From JAAFIP01 sp031428975 (GTDB lineage: Bacteria > Pseudomonadota > Gammaproteobacteria > Burkholderiales > Burkholderiaceae_C): a stretch of 64,000 nucleotides of DNA. Where the stretch lies: NCBI GenBank assembly GCA_031428975.1, contig JANOYR010000062.1:1-64000 (forward strand), given 5' to 3'. A program made the position numbers and the translations under genes. The notes below the pieces were generated by a model that saw only the letters and a program-made list of their open reading frames with translations, made no database searches and was not told the origin of the DNA. This document shows, in pieces, positions 33,773 through 41,882 of the stretch. How positions within the stretch are numbered: position 1 is the first letter of the stretch; each line of letters starts with the position of its first letter.

Positions 33773-35245
33773 ATGGCCTATTTACAGTCTTATTTAGCCC
33801 GTACAGGTGAGGCACTTGGTGCCCCGCTTTTAGCTAGCAGCGCCGACTTTGTCAAAGCAAGCGTGTTAGCAGCCGAATCGGCGTTTTCATGCTGGCAGAA
33901 CAGCAGCGGACTAGTGCGCGCGGTTTTGCTGCGTGGCTTGGCCAGTGCGCTAGAGCAAGACCGAACTGGCCTAGTCGAATTGGCTGACCTAGAAACTGCG
34001 CTGGGCGCAACGCGGCTCAACGGAGAGCTCGACCGCACGGCGTTTCAACTGCGCAGATTTGCCGACTTGGCCGAGCATGGCGCTGCGTTTGATGTGCTGA
34101 GCGAGCCTGCTGTTGCAGGTGCGCCCCCTGTGGGTCACCCTGCCATGGTGCGCCTGTGGATGCCACTAGGGCCCGTGGCCATGTTTTCTGCCAGCAATTT
34201 CCCTTTTGCTTTCTCTGTGCTGGGCGGAGACACCGCTTCTGCTCTAGCCGCAGGTTGCAGTGTGGTGGTGAAGGCGCATTCTGCCCACCTGCTTTTATCG
34301 ATCCGCGTCTTTGCACTGGCACAAGAAGTACTACGCGTCCAAGAGCTGCCCGCTGGTCTGCTAGGCATGGTGCAAGGCAGTGGTGCAGATGTGGGAGTGC
34401 GGCTGCTGGCGCACCCTGCAATAGCTGCTGGGGCTTTCACTGGGTCTACGCGGGGTGGCGCCGCCCTGCAAGCCGTAGCCAATGCGCGGCCACGTCCTAT
34501 TCCGTTTTATGGTGAGTTGGGGTCAATTAACCCTTTGGTCGCCTTGCCATCTATCTTGGCGGCCAAAGGGGCTGAGTTAGCCACTGTGCTGGCAGGCTCA
34601 ATGTGCGCTGGATGCGGCCAATTTTGCACCAGCCCAGGCTTAATCGTGTTGATGCAAGACCCGGCCAGCGGTGCATTTGTGGAACACCTCAGCCGTGCTT
34701 TGGCCGCACAGGCTCCGCATGCCATGCTGACCGCTGGCATGCGCACCGCTTTTGATGCAGGCACTGCCCATATGCTAGAGCAAGGCGCTGTAGCACTGTT
34801 GCACGAGGCAGGAAGCCAAGAGGCGCCCAAGCCCTTTTTAGCGCAGGTGGGTGCACAGCAGTTCATAGCCCAACCTGCGCTGCGTGAGGAAGTATTTGGT
34901 CCGGCAGCCTTGGTCGTGTGGGCTAGCGGCCTCCAAGAGGTGCTAGAAGTACTCAACGCAGTAGGCGGTAGCCTCACGGTCACGCTATGGGGCGCTGACC
35001 AAGACACCGCCGACACCCGGGCACTGGTGCGCGGTGCGATGTCGATTGCTGGACGCGTGCTATTTGCTGGCGTGCCTACTGGCGTAGCAGTCACTGCGGC
35101 TCAGCAGCACGGTGGCCCATGGCCAGCATCTACCCAGCCCATGACCACATCGGTGGGCAACGCTGCACTAGAGCGCTTTTTACGCCCAGTCGCCCTTCAA
35201 GATGCGCCCGATTGGCTATTGGCACGTAGCGGCCAGCCCTGCTAA
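33773..35245 (+). CDS. 2-oxoglutarate semialdehyde (2,5-dioxovalerate) dehydrogenase
   Basis: A 490-residue aldehyde dehydrogenase of the ketoglutarate-semialdehyde type, oxidising the product of the KdgD-like dehydratase to 2-oxoglutarate. The general-base Glu is in PIPFYGELGSINP and the nucleophile Cys in GCGQFCTSPGL; these two blocks, with SASNFPFAFSVLGGDTASAL, are hallmarks of this subgroup and differ from succinate-semialdehyde or betaine-aldehyde enzymes. It follows the Tat lactonase closely and precedes the RraA-like gene by 35 bp. Confidence 0.88.
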   Translation: MAYLQSYLARTGEALGAPLLASSADFVKASVLAAESAFSCWQNSSGLVRAVLLRGLASALEQDRTGLVELADLETALGATRLNGELDRTAFQLRRFADLAEHGAAFDVLSEPAVAGAPPVGHPAMVRLWMPLGPVAMFSASNFPFAFSVLGGDTASALAAGCSVVVKAHSAHLLLSIRVFALAQEVLRVQELPAGLLGMVQGSGADVGVRLLAHPAIAAGAFTGSTRGGAALQAVANARPRPIPFYGELGSINPLVALPSILAAKGAELATVLAGSMCAGCGQFCTSPGLIVLMQDPASGAFVEHLSRALAAQAPHAMLTAGMRTAFDAGTAHMLEQGAVALLHEAGSQEAPKPFLAQVGAQQFIAQPALREEVFGPAALVVWASGLQEVLEVLNAVGGSLTVTLWGADQDTADTRALVRGAMSIAGRVLFAGVPTGVAVTAAQQHGGPWPASTQPMTTSVGNAALERFLRPVALQDAPDWLLARSGQPC

Positions 35246-35280
35246 GATTTAACAACACCGATCACTACTACAAGGAAACC

Positions 35281-36009
35281 ATGGCACTGAACCCGATTAC
35301 CCGCGACAAGCTCAAAACCGTCAGCACCGCCACCCTGTGCACCGCACTGTTCAAGCGCGGGCTGCGCAACCAATTCATTCAAGACGTGCGGCCAGTGAAC
35401 ACCGACCTGACGGCCAAGCAACCCAATATGGTGGGCGAGGCTTTTACGCTGCGCTATATTCCCGCGCGTGAGGATTTGAACCCGATTGCCGTTTTTCAAG
35501 ACCGCAGCCACCCCCAGCGCGTGGCCGTGGAGCAGTGCCCCCCGGGTGCGGTGATGGTGTTTGACAGCCGCAAAGACGCGCGTGCCGCCTCGGCGGGCTC
35601 TATATTGATCTCGCGCTTGATGGTGCGCGGCTGCGCGGGCGTGGTGACCGATGGTGGCTTTCGTGATTCGCCCGAAATAGCGGCCATGCCCTTCCCCGCC
35701 TACCATGCGCGGCCCTCTGCCCCCACCAACCTCACGCTGCACCAAGCGCTGGACATCAATGTACCCATTGGCTGTGGTGACGTAGCAGTGTGGCCCGGCG
35801 ACGTGGTGGTGGGCGACAAAGAAGGTGTATTCATTATTCCCGCGCACGTAGCCGACGAGATTGCCGCTGAGGCGGTGGAGATGACGGCATTTGAAGACTT
35901 TGTGCTTGAAAAAGTATTAGAAGGGCGCGGCATTTTGGGGCTTTATCCCCCCACCGAGCAGCAATCCAAAGACGATTTTGCAGCTTGGCGCATAGCCAAA
36001 GGACGTTGA
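35281..36009 (+). CDS. RraA-like / HMG-aldolase-family protein
   Basis: A 242-residue protein of the RraA/4-hydroxy-4-methyl-2-oxoglutarate aldolase superfamily. The substrate loop is TDGGFRDSPEI (GGxRD) with GDVAVWPGDVVVGDKEGV after it. Longer variants of this family often accompany sugar-acid dehydratases, where a ketoacid aldolase or oxaloacetate-decarboxylase activity is assumed rather than the RNase E inhibitor role. ATG 35281 follows AAGGAAA. It is upstream of a Bug gene by 63 bp. Confidence 0.78.
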   Translation: MALNPITRDKLKTVSTATLCTALFKRGLRNQFIQDVRPVNTDLTAKQPNMVGEAFTLRYIPAREDLNPIAVFQDRSHPQRVAVEQCPPGAVMVFDSRKDARAASAGSILISRLMVRGCAGVVTDGGFRDSPEIAAMPFPAYHARPSAPTNLTLHQALDINVPIGCGDVAVWPGDVVVGDKEGVFIIPAHVADEIAAEAVEMTAFEDFVLEKVLEGRGILGLYPPTEQQSKDDFAAWRIAKGR

Positions 36010-36072
36010 TGGCGGCAGCCGCCAAGTTCAATGCATGTTCCATCGAATTTTTTAACATTTAAGAGTATTTTT

Positions 36073-37095
36073 ATGAAAAAATTAGCCAATGTCACCGCCA
36101 TACTGTCATATACTGCTATATTAAGCATAGCGCCTAGTATAGTTTTTGCGCAATCCGATTACCCTAGCAAAGCGGTCAAAATCATTGTGCCATTTCCAGC
36201 GGGCGGCACCAGCGACGTGATGGCACGCATGGTGGCTGATGCGCTGACCAAGCAGCTCAAACAACCCTTTGTCGTTGAAAACGTAGGCGGCGCAGGAGGC
36301 ACCATTGGCACCGAGCGCGGCGCTAAAGCCACGCCCGATGGCTACACCATCATCCAAACCGGTGTGGGCCAAAGTGCAGTAGCGCATGGGTTAGACCCCA
36401 ACCTGAAATACAACTCAGTCACCGATTTTGTGCACCTGAGCCAAATCAATTCAGGGCCTAATGTCTTGGTGGTACACCCTGACCAACCATTTAAAACCCT
36501 CAAAGAACTGGTGGACTACGGCAAAGCCAACCCCGGCAAGCTCAACTACGGCTATACCCATGCCGCCTCTGGCCACATGGCCATGGAGTTGCTCAAGCAA
36601 ACCGTGAGCACCTGCGTGACGGGAGCCAAAGGCGTGAAAGATTGCAAAGGCCTATATATGGTGGGTATCCCTTATCGCGGCGGCGGCCCGATGATGACCG
36701 ACATCTTGGGTGGCCAAATCCCCTTAATGTTCATCAACCAAGACACCGCCCTGCCCCATGTACGCGCTGGCAAACTGCGCCCTTTGGCGGTAACCAGCTT
36801 GCAGCGCAATGCCTTGTACCCCGATGTACCCACCATCAGCGAATCGGGCTACCCTGGGTTCTCTGCCGTGAGCTGGTCTGGATTGTCAGTGCCCAAGGGA
36901 ACTCCTAAAGCCATAGCAGACAAGCTAGAAGCAGAAATCGCCACAGCCATGCAAAGCCCAGCCATTAAGCAGCGCATGGACTCCATCGGTTTTGTCATTG
37001 CACCCCAAGGTTCTGTGGCCTACAGCGCCTTTGTGAAGTCTGAGATGGAGCGCTGGACTCAGGTGATCAAGACGGCTGGGATTAAGGCGCAGTGA
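36073..37095 (+). CDS. Bug/TctC-family binding protein whose signal peptide contains a dispersed repeat
   Basis: A 340-residue Bug protein starting at ATG 36073 (AAGAG upstream). The signal peptide MKKLANVTAILSYTAILSIA is written largely by repeat copy E yet stays hydrophobic, with cleavage near VFAQ. Family motifs follow: IIVPFPAGGTSDVMARMVAD and VENVGGAGGTIGTE. A segment TVSTCVTGAKGVKDCKGLYM (about residues 177-196) is longer than in the other five Bug proteins and has two Cys that could pair. The last 48 bases of this gene recur at 51143-51190 beside an IS30 remnant. It closes the second sugar-acid block. Confidence 0.88.
   Translation: MKKLANVTAILSYTAILSIAPSIVFAQSDYPSKAVKIIVPFPAGGTSDVMARMVADALTKQLKQPFVVENVGGAGGTIGTERGAKATPDGYTIIQTGVGQSAVAHGLDPNLKYNSVTDFVHLSQINSGPNVLVVHPDQPFKTLKELVDYGKANPGKLNYGYTHAASGHMAMELLKQTVSTCVTGAKGVKDCKGLYMVGIPYRGGGPMMTDILGGQIPLMFINQDTALPHVRAGKLRPLAVTSLQRNALYPDVPTISESGYPGFSAVSWSGLSVPKGTPKAIADKLEAEIATAMQSPAIKQRMDSIGFVIAPQGSVAYSAFVKSEMERWTQVIKTAGIKAQ
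36086..36130 (+). repeat. Dispersed repeat, copy E, inside a signal-peptide coding region
   Basis: GCCAATGTCACCGCCATACT, then GTCATATACTGCTATATTAA, then GCATAG. It matches the intergenic consensus with few changes and is read as NVTAILSYTAILS in the Bug signal peptide. Confidence 0.75.
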
Positions 37096-37107
37096 AACCG
37101 CAAATGC

Positions 37108-37875
37108 TCAAACTTTTGACCAGACGCTGATACCGTCTAGCAGCAGCGCCAATCCTTCCTCAAACGCTGCGATTGCGCTTAACTGCGCGAAGGCGTCTGC
37201 AACATAGTGCACAGCAGGAAACAAATCGACTGGCGTTTCTAGTAGTTTTGTCCGAATAAAGGCTGCGTGGTCTGACGGTAGCTGGTGACGGGCTTGCGCA
37301 GCGCTGCTAGAAACCACATGCTGCATTAGCAAGTGGTATGCCATGGCGACGCGTTCAGGCGATAGCCCTGTACTCTGCAAAAGCCGTGCCATTTGCTCAA
37401 ATAGGGCAAGGCTGTAATTGATTTCCCCCTCGGCAACGATCTGGAAAAGGCGAAATCTGTTGTGCTCGACCAAATACGTTGCTACACCGCTGTAGCGCTG
37501 ATTGAGTGCAAAAATCGTGCGTGACATGGCTTCGATTTGCGTGCGCCAGTCGCCGTTGGGCACGCCTAGCTGCTCAGCCCTAGCCTTGGCAAATAAATTG
37601 ACCACACCAGAGATCAAACTGTCGCGGTCTTTGATGTAGTAATAAATCAATGCAGGCGTGACCTTTAAGTCATTGGCAAGCACGCTAAATGAGAGATCGG
37701 CGAGTGAATAAACGCGCGTCAGGTCAAACGCATGCTCCAAAATCGAAAGCCTAGAAAGGCTCTGCTGGGCACTGCCCACACCTACTTGCATCAAGATGCG
37801 TCCGCTTGTGGGGCGCCCAGGGCGGCGCACGGAGGATGTGGGGCTTATACCAGCCTTGGGTTTTGCAGATTTCAT
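37108..37875 (-). CDS. TetR-family regulator of the aryl-CoA operon
   Basis: A 255-residue TetR-type regulator. The DNA-binding domain lies later than usual (about residues 43-88) after a basic tail: ILEHAFDLTRVYSLADLSFS, then LKVTPALIYYYIKDRDSLI, the standard TetR recognition helix and YYY/H segment. The C-terminal half is a helical ligand domain. I use ATG 37875; a GTG four codons upstream is possible. It is divergent from the hydrolase/aryl-CoA operon, so control by an aryl-CoA or free acid is likely (inference). Confidence 0.82.
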   Translation of the reverse strand: MKSAKPKAGISPTSSVRRPGRPTSGRILMQVGVGSAQQSLSRLSILEHAFDLTRVYSLADLSFSVLANDLKVTPALIYYYIKDRDSLISGVVNLFAKARAEQLGVPNGDWRTQIEAMSRTIFALNQRYSGVATYLVEHNRFRLFQIVAEGEINYSLALFEQMARLLQSTGLSPERVAMAYHLLMQHVVSSSAAQARHQLPSDHAAFIRTKLLETPVDLFPAVHYVADAFAQLSAIAAFEEGLALLLDGISVWSKV

Positions 37876-37962
37876 TTGATTTATCACAACAGTATTTTAC
37901 AGTTACAGAAGACTTATTAACTATCCATTAATTTGTAATTGACAATCTCAAGAAAGGATGGC

Positions 37963-37974
37963 AATATCGATATT
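37963..37974. promoter_or_regulatory. Candidate TetR operator AATATCGATATT
   Basis: A perfect 12-bp palindrome in the 126-bp gap between the divergent tetR and hydrolase genes, 27 bp before the hydrolase start. A weaker TTGT-N5-ACAA dyad is at 37933-37945. Position and symmetry are the only evidence. Confidence 0.38.
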
Positions 37975-38001
37975 AATTCTAAATTAATTAAATAGCATGC
38001 T

Positions 38002-39282
38002 ATGACATTATCAACAAAAAACGAGGCATCATCTTCACTGCAAGCTACCGCAGGCATGCGCGGCGTTCACTGGAACGAGCAGCGAATGGCGCGGCCGTAC
38101 CGCCTTACGCTGCACCAACTGCGCACGGCTGACGGCCAACAAACAACGGGCTACCTTTACAGCCAAACTGGCAATGAAAAAAGTGTGGTCTGCATCATGC
38201 ACCCTCGCGAGTTGGGAGTGACGCACTATCTAGTGCCCGATATTTTGGACGCGGGCTACGCCTGCTGGATACAAGGTGCTCGCTCGGTAGGCAACGACCT
38301 GCGACTAGAGCACGAAACCGCCCTGTTTGATGTGGCCACTGGTATGACGCACTTGCACGCAGCTGGCTTTAGCGATGTTGTGCTACTGGGCAACTCAGGT
38401 GGTGCGGCTTTGTACGGTTTGTATACCCAACAGGCTGGACTATCACCTGAGCGCCGTATTGCTACCACCCCCGCTGGCAGACCAACGAAACTGGATAATC
38501 TTGCCATGCCACTGCCCAGTCGCTTGGTATTCTTATCGCCCCATCCGGGGCCTGGCGCACTGCTGATGGCTTGCATTGATGCATCCGCCGACAGCGAAAC
38601 CGATCCGTTTTCCACAGTTGCGTCATTAAATCCGTTTTCTAAAGAAAATGGGTATGATGTCAGCGTCAAACAGTCAAAGTATGCTACTTATTTTGTAGCA
38701 AATTACCGCTTAGCGCAGCGCGAGCGAGTGGCTCGGATCGACGCTTTTGCCCATAGTTTGTTAGAGCGCAAAGCCAATGCTCGCAAGGCGCTTAAAAATG
38801 CAGCACCAGATCAAGCGTCCAACGAAAAGAATCAAATTGAAGCCGCCTTCGCACCGATTTTTCAGGTTTGGCGCACCGACGCAGACCTGCGCAGCTGGGA
38901 TACCAGCATAGACTCATCTGACCGCAAAACTGGCTCACTATGGGGCAACGACCCGATTGCATCTAACTACGGCAGCGTGGCATTTGGTCGTGTAGTTACA
39001 CCCGAATCGTGGCTATCGACCTGGTCGGGATTATCGTCCAACGCAAGTTTTGAAAAATTTGGCATGGGTTTGGAGCAGCCCACACTGGTGGTGGAATACA
39101 GCGGCGACCAAGCGGTTTTTCCCGCTGATTTAGACTACATCTACGCCAGCATTGGCAGCAGCCTTAAAACCCGCCACCGCGTACGGGGCAACCACCACGG
39201 CCATCCGCTGGCCGCTGGTGAGGAGTCAGGCCAAGTCGCGGCTGGGCGAATGATAGGCCAATGGCTCAAGGAGTCAGCATGA
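38002..39282 (+). CDS. Alpha/beta-fold hydrolase, first gene of the aryl-CoA operon
   Basis: A 426-residue alpha/beta hydrolase with nucleophile elbow LLGNSGGAALYG and a late His in RVRGNHHGHPLAAGEE. It is longer than simple esterases because of a central insert (about residues 195-330). No signal peptide. It overlaps the next gene by ATGA, so translation is coupled to the aryl-CoA ligase; it may release the aromatic acid from an ester or amide, or cleave a CoA-linked product (inference). Repeat copy H lies in frame at about residues 219-233. Substrate unknown. Confidence 0.78.
   Translation: MTLSTKNEASSSLQATAGMRGVHWNEQRMARPYRLTLHQLRTADGQQTTGYLYSQTGNEKSVVCIMHPRELGVTHYLVPDILDAGYACWIQGARSVGNDLRLEHETALFDVATGMTHLHAAGFSDVVLLGNSGGAALYGLYTQQAGLSPERRIATTPAGRPTKLDNLAMPLPSRLVFLSPHPGPGALLMACIDASADSETDPFSTVASLNPFSKENGYDVSVKQSKYATYFVANYRLAQRERVARIDAFAHSLLERKANARKALKNAAPDQASNEKNQIEAAFAPIFQVWRTDADLRSWDTSIDSSDRKTGSLWGNDPIASNYGSVAFGRVVTPESWLSTWSGLSSNASFEKFGMGLEQPTLVVEYSGDQAVFPADLDYIYASIGSSLKTRHRVRGNHHGHPLAAGEESGQVAAGRMIGQWLKESA
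38656..38700 (+). repeat. Dispersed repeat, copy H, inside the hydrolase gene
   Basis: Divergent copy: GATGTCAGCGTCAAACAGTC, then AAAGTATGCTACTTATTTTG, then TAGCA. About 25 of the first 31 bases agree with the consensus, and the tail forms a perfect TGCTAC/GTAGCA stem. It is read as DVSVKQSKYATYFVA. Weaker than other copies, since selection on the protein could mimic part of it. Confidence 0.55.
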
Positions 39283-40940
39283 ACAGCATGAGGCCCATTG
39301 GCGTGCGCCAGCCCATAGCAGGCGTGGTGTACCCCCCCGCTGACCGCTTAGCGCACTATATCAAACAAGGTGCCTTGGGAGTTCAAAGCCTCACCCAAGC
39401 GTTCACGACCGCATTTGCTGAGCATGGCAGCAGGGTCGCCATCAGCGGGCCAGAAGGCAATATGACCTATGCCCAGCTAAATGTGACTACTAGCCGCGTT
39501 GCTGCGGGTTTGATTGGTCTTGGCCTCAAGCCGCTGGATCGGGTCATTTTTCAGATGAGCAATTGTGCCGAGGTGTTGATTTGTTTCATAGCTTGCCTAA
39601 AGGCTGGCTTGATCCCCGTATGTACCCTGGCCCCTCACCGCGAACGTGAGATCGGCTATTTAGCTAAGCATGCCCAAGCCGTAGCCCATATCGTGCGTGG
39701 CGACGATCCACGCTTTGATGAAATCGCCTTCGCGCAGAAGATGCAACCACAAGCACCTACTCTACGCCACATCATTCAAACCCGTGGTGTACCTCAAGCA
39801 GGCACAGTTCAATTATCGAATTTAATAGCAAACAATGACCATTTGACAGTGACATTGCCCAAAATAGAGATGGATCCGTTCCAAGTAGCCGTATTTCAAC
39901 TCTCAGGCGGAACATCTGGCGTACCCAAGATCATTCCACGGTTTCACAACGACTATGTGTGCCACATGCAGGCAGTGTCCAAAGCCTGCGGCTTCACGGC
40001 GGATGACCGCATTTTTAACCCCCTGCCCATGATGCACAACCTGAATATGGGCTGTTTCTATGGCCCTGCACTGCTGTGCGGGGCCACGGTGTGCGTCACG
40101 CCAGACATGCAAAACACATCATTGGTGCGTATTTTTAAGGAACAAAAACCCACTTGGGTAATGCTCACTGACCCGATCATCGCCAAGCTGCAAGTTGAAA
40201 TTGATGCAGGCGAAATCAGTTTTACAGACCTGCGCGGTATTGTTGGCCCCAACAGCGCCCCGAAGATGCGCGCGCTGACAGGCGCAGCCGCTTTCCATAT
40301 ATTTGGCATGACCGAAGGCGTCATCGCCTATACCCAGCCCCAGCATCCGCAGGCTGCGCTAGACCAGACAGTGGGACAACCCGTGCACAGCCTCGATGAG
40401 ATTCGCATAGTAAAAAGCGGGAGTGATCCGCACAATGGCCAGCTAGCAGCAGAAGGCGAAATGGGTGATGCACAGTTTCGCGGCCCGTACACCATCCATG
40501 GCTACTATGCAGCACCAGAGCGCCAAGCGGAGTCGTTCACCAGCGACGGATGGTACTGCTCAGGCGACTTAATGAGTTGGCGTGATATTGACGGCCAGCG
40601 TTATTACAGTTTCCAAGGCCGCACCAAAGACGTGGTGGACCGAGGCGGCGAGAAAATCAGTGCCGAAGAAGTAGAGTGGGCTTGTAATGCGCACCCAGCA
40701 GTGGCCGCCGCTGGCGTCATACCCATGCGCGATGCGGTGCTGGGTGAAAAAGTGTGTGTGTTCGTGGTGCTGAAAAACGGCTTTACGTCACTTTCTGTAG
40801 AGCAACTGGGCAACCATTTGCAAGAGTGGGGAATGGCCAAATTCAAATGGCCTGAACGCGTGGAATGCATTGCCCAAATGCCACTGACGCAATCGGGCAA
40901 GATGTCCAAACCAGATTTGCGGGCGTTGATTGAAGCCTAA
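39279..40940 (+). CDS. Aryl-CoA ligase (salicylate/benzoate type AMP-binding enzyme)
   Basis: A 553-residue adenylate-forming enzyme of the DhbE/salicylyl-CoA ligase group. P-loop-like motif QLSGGTSGVPKIIPR, the GMTEG motif (HIFGMTEGVIAY), SDGWYCSGDLM and the C-terminal lysine region QSGKMSKPDLRAL are complete. ATG 39279 follows AAGGAG and overlaps the hydrolase stop; an ATG at 39261 is less likely. It should activate a hydroxy- or aminobenzoate to its CoA thioester for the monooxygenase downstream. Repeat copy F encodes a linker just before the P-loop (SNLIANNDHLTVTLPK) without breaking the frame. Confidence 0.83.
   Translation: MNSMRPIGVRQPIAGVVYPPADRLAHYIKQGALGVQSLTQAFTTAFAEHGSRVAISGPEGNMTYAQLNVTTSRVAAGLIGLGLKPLDRVIFQMSNCAEVLICFIACLKAGLIPVCTLAPHREREIGYLAKHAQAVAHIVRGDDPRFDEIAFAQKMQPQAPTLRHIIQTRGVPQAGTVQLSNLIANNDHLTVTLPKIEMDPFQVAVFQLSGGTSGVPKIIPRFHNDYVCHMQAVSKACGFTADDRIFNPLPMMHNLNMGCFYGPALLCGATVCVTPDMQNTSLVRIFKEQKPTWVMLTDPIIAKLQVEIDAGEISFTDLRGIVGPNSAPKMRALTGAAAFHIFGMTEGVIAYTQPQHPQAALDQTVGQPVHSLDEIRIVKSGSDPHNGQLAAEGEMGDAQFRGPYTIHGYYAAPERQAESFTSDGWYCSGDLMSWRDIDGQRYYSFQGRTKDVVDRGGEKISAEEVEWACNAHPAVAAAGVIPMRDAVLGEKVCVFVVLKNGFTSLSVEQLGNHLQEWGMAKFKWPERVECIAQMPLTQSGKMSKPDLRALIEA
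39818..39858 (-). repeat. Dispersed repeat, copy F, inside the aryl-CoA ligase gene
   Basis: The minus strand reads GCAATGTCACTGTCAAATGG, then TCATTGTTTGCTATTAAATT. This agrees closely with copy C and encodes the linker SNLIANNDHLTVTLP on the plus strand. Confidence 0.75.
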
Positions 40941-41008
40941 AGCCCTAAGCCTATAAATCGCACTGGGACTGCACACAGCGCACCAGAAAATATAAAGGAA
41001 TTAATGCC

Positions 41009-41605
41009 ATGACTAAAACCACATTAAACGGCGTGCACCATTCCGCCCGCCCCACATGGAAACTCGAAGAAACTGTTACTTTTTACCGTGACAAAATGGG
41101 TTTGCCACTCGTTCACGCCATATCTGCCAAAGGCTGGGGGCCTGATAACCATGCCGATTTTTTGCATTTCTTTTTTGACAGTGGCGGTGGCAGTACTATT
41201 GCATTTTTTTATTACATAGGCACGCAGCAACCCGACTGGGCTAAACCGCGTGAACATTATCAATACGTCGCCACGCATACGGCTTGGCAAGTCAACACGC
41301 GCGAGGAGCTGCTGGCTTGGCGCAGCAAAATAGAAGCTGCCGGCATTGAGTTTCAGTTCCAAATTGAACACGAAGTCATCGAATCGATTTACTTCAAAGA
41401 CCCCAACGGCTACCCCATGGAAATCGCTTGGCAGATGCGGCCATTTTCAAAGCTTGACCACCATGATGCAAAGCGCACCCTGCAAGCGGCCATTGCCGCC
41501 GAACACGCTGGCAAGCAGGGCATTGCAGCCTTCACCTCTATCGAGCCGGTGTGGTTGCGCAAAGCGCAAGAAATTGCAGCAGATTTTGACAAAGCGGGGA
41601 TTTGA
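41009..41605 (+). CDS. VOC (glyoxalase/dioxygenase)-superfamily protein
   Basis: A 198-residue VOC-fold protein with two beta-alpha-beta-beta-beta units: possible metal ligands are His in GVHHSARPT, His in ADFLHFFFD, and Glu in YPMEIAWQM; KDPNGYPMEIAW is the characteristic second-module ending. A helical C-terminal extension (about residues 150-198) is unusual. It lies 68 bp after the CoA ligase and 4 bp before the small unknown gene. It could be a ring-cleaving dioxygenase of unusual type, an isomerase or a binding protein for the pathway; sequence alone does not decide. Confidence 0.75.
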   Translation: MTKTTLNGVHHSARPTWKLEETVTFYRDKMGLPLVHAISAKGWGPDNHADFLHFFFDSGGGSTIAFFYYIGTQQPDWAKPREHYQYVATHTAWQVNTREELLAWRSKIEAAGIEFQFQIEHEVIESIYFKDPNGYPMEIAWQMRPFSKLDHHDAKRTLQAAIAAEHAGKQGIAAFTSIEPVWLRKAQEIAADFDKAGI

Positions 41606-41609
41606 AAAA

Positions 41610-41882
41610 ATGGCTACCTTATTTGTCTTGGATGTTCCAGAATTTAGCGCAATCGTTCGCCATTGCCAAACTGATGCAAGCTTTCAAGTAAGTGTCCCCA
41701 AGCTTGGGTATTGGCGTATTGTGCGGGCAGGCGAGATCACCCTATACCGGAAAGAGCTAGGTTTCAAGCACGCCGTTTGGTACGGGGTGGCCACAGGCGG
41801 CTTGCTGGGTCACATCACGCAGTTTGACCAACAAGCTTTGGTCATTTCTGACACACCAGCAGGAGCAATACATGAAGATTGA
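41610..41882 (+). CDS. Small protein of unknown function (90 aa) in the aryl-CoA operon
   Basis: A 90-residue frame starting ATG 41610, 4 bp after the VOC stop and overlapping the monooxygenase start by 11 bases, so it is firmly part of the operon. It reads as a compact soluble protein: LFVLDVPEFSAIVRHC at the N-terminus, then VSVPKLGYWRIVRAGEITLY and HAVWYGVATGGLLGHI. The aromatic, beta-rich middle and lack of signal or membrane segments suggest a cytosolic accessory protein. I do not recognise the family. The overlap and pattern of codons argue that it is real. Confidence 0.68.
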   Translation: MATLFVLDVPEFSAIVRHCQTDASFQVSVPKLGYWRIVRAGEITLYRKELGFKHAVWYGVATGGLLGHITQFDQQALVISDTPAGAIHED

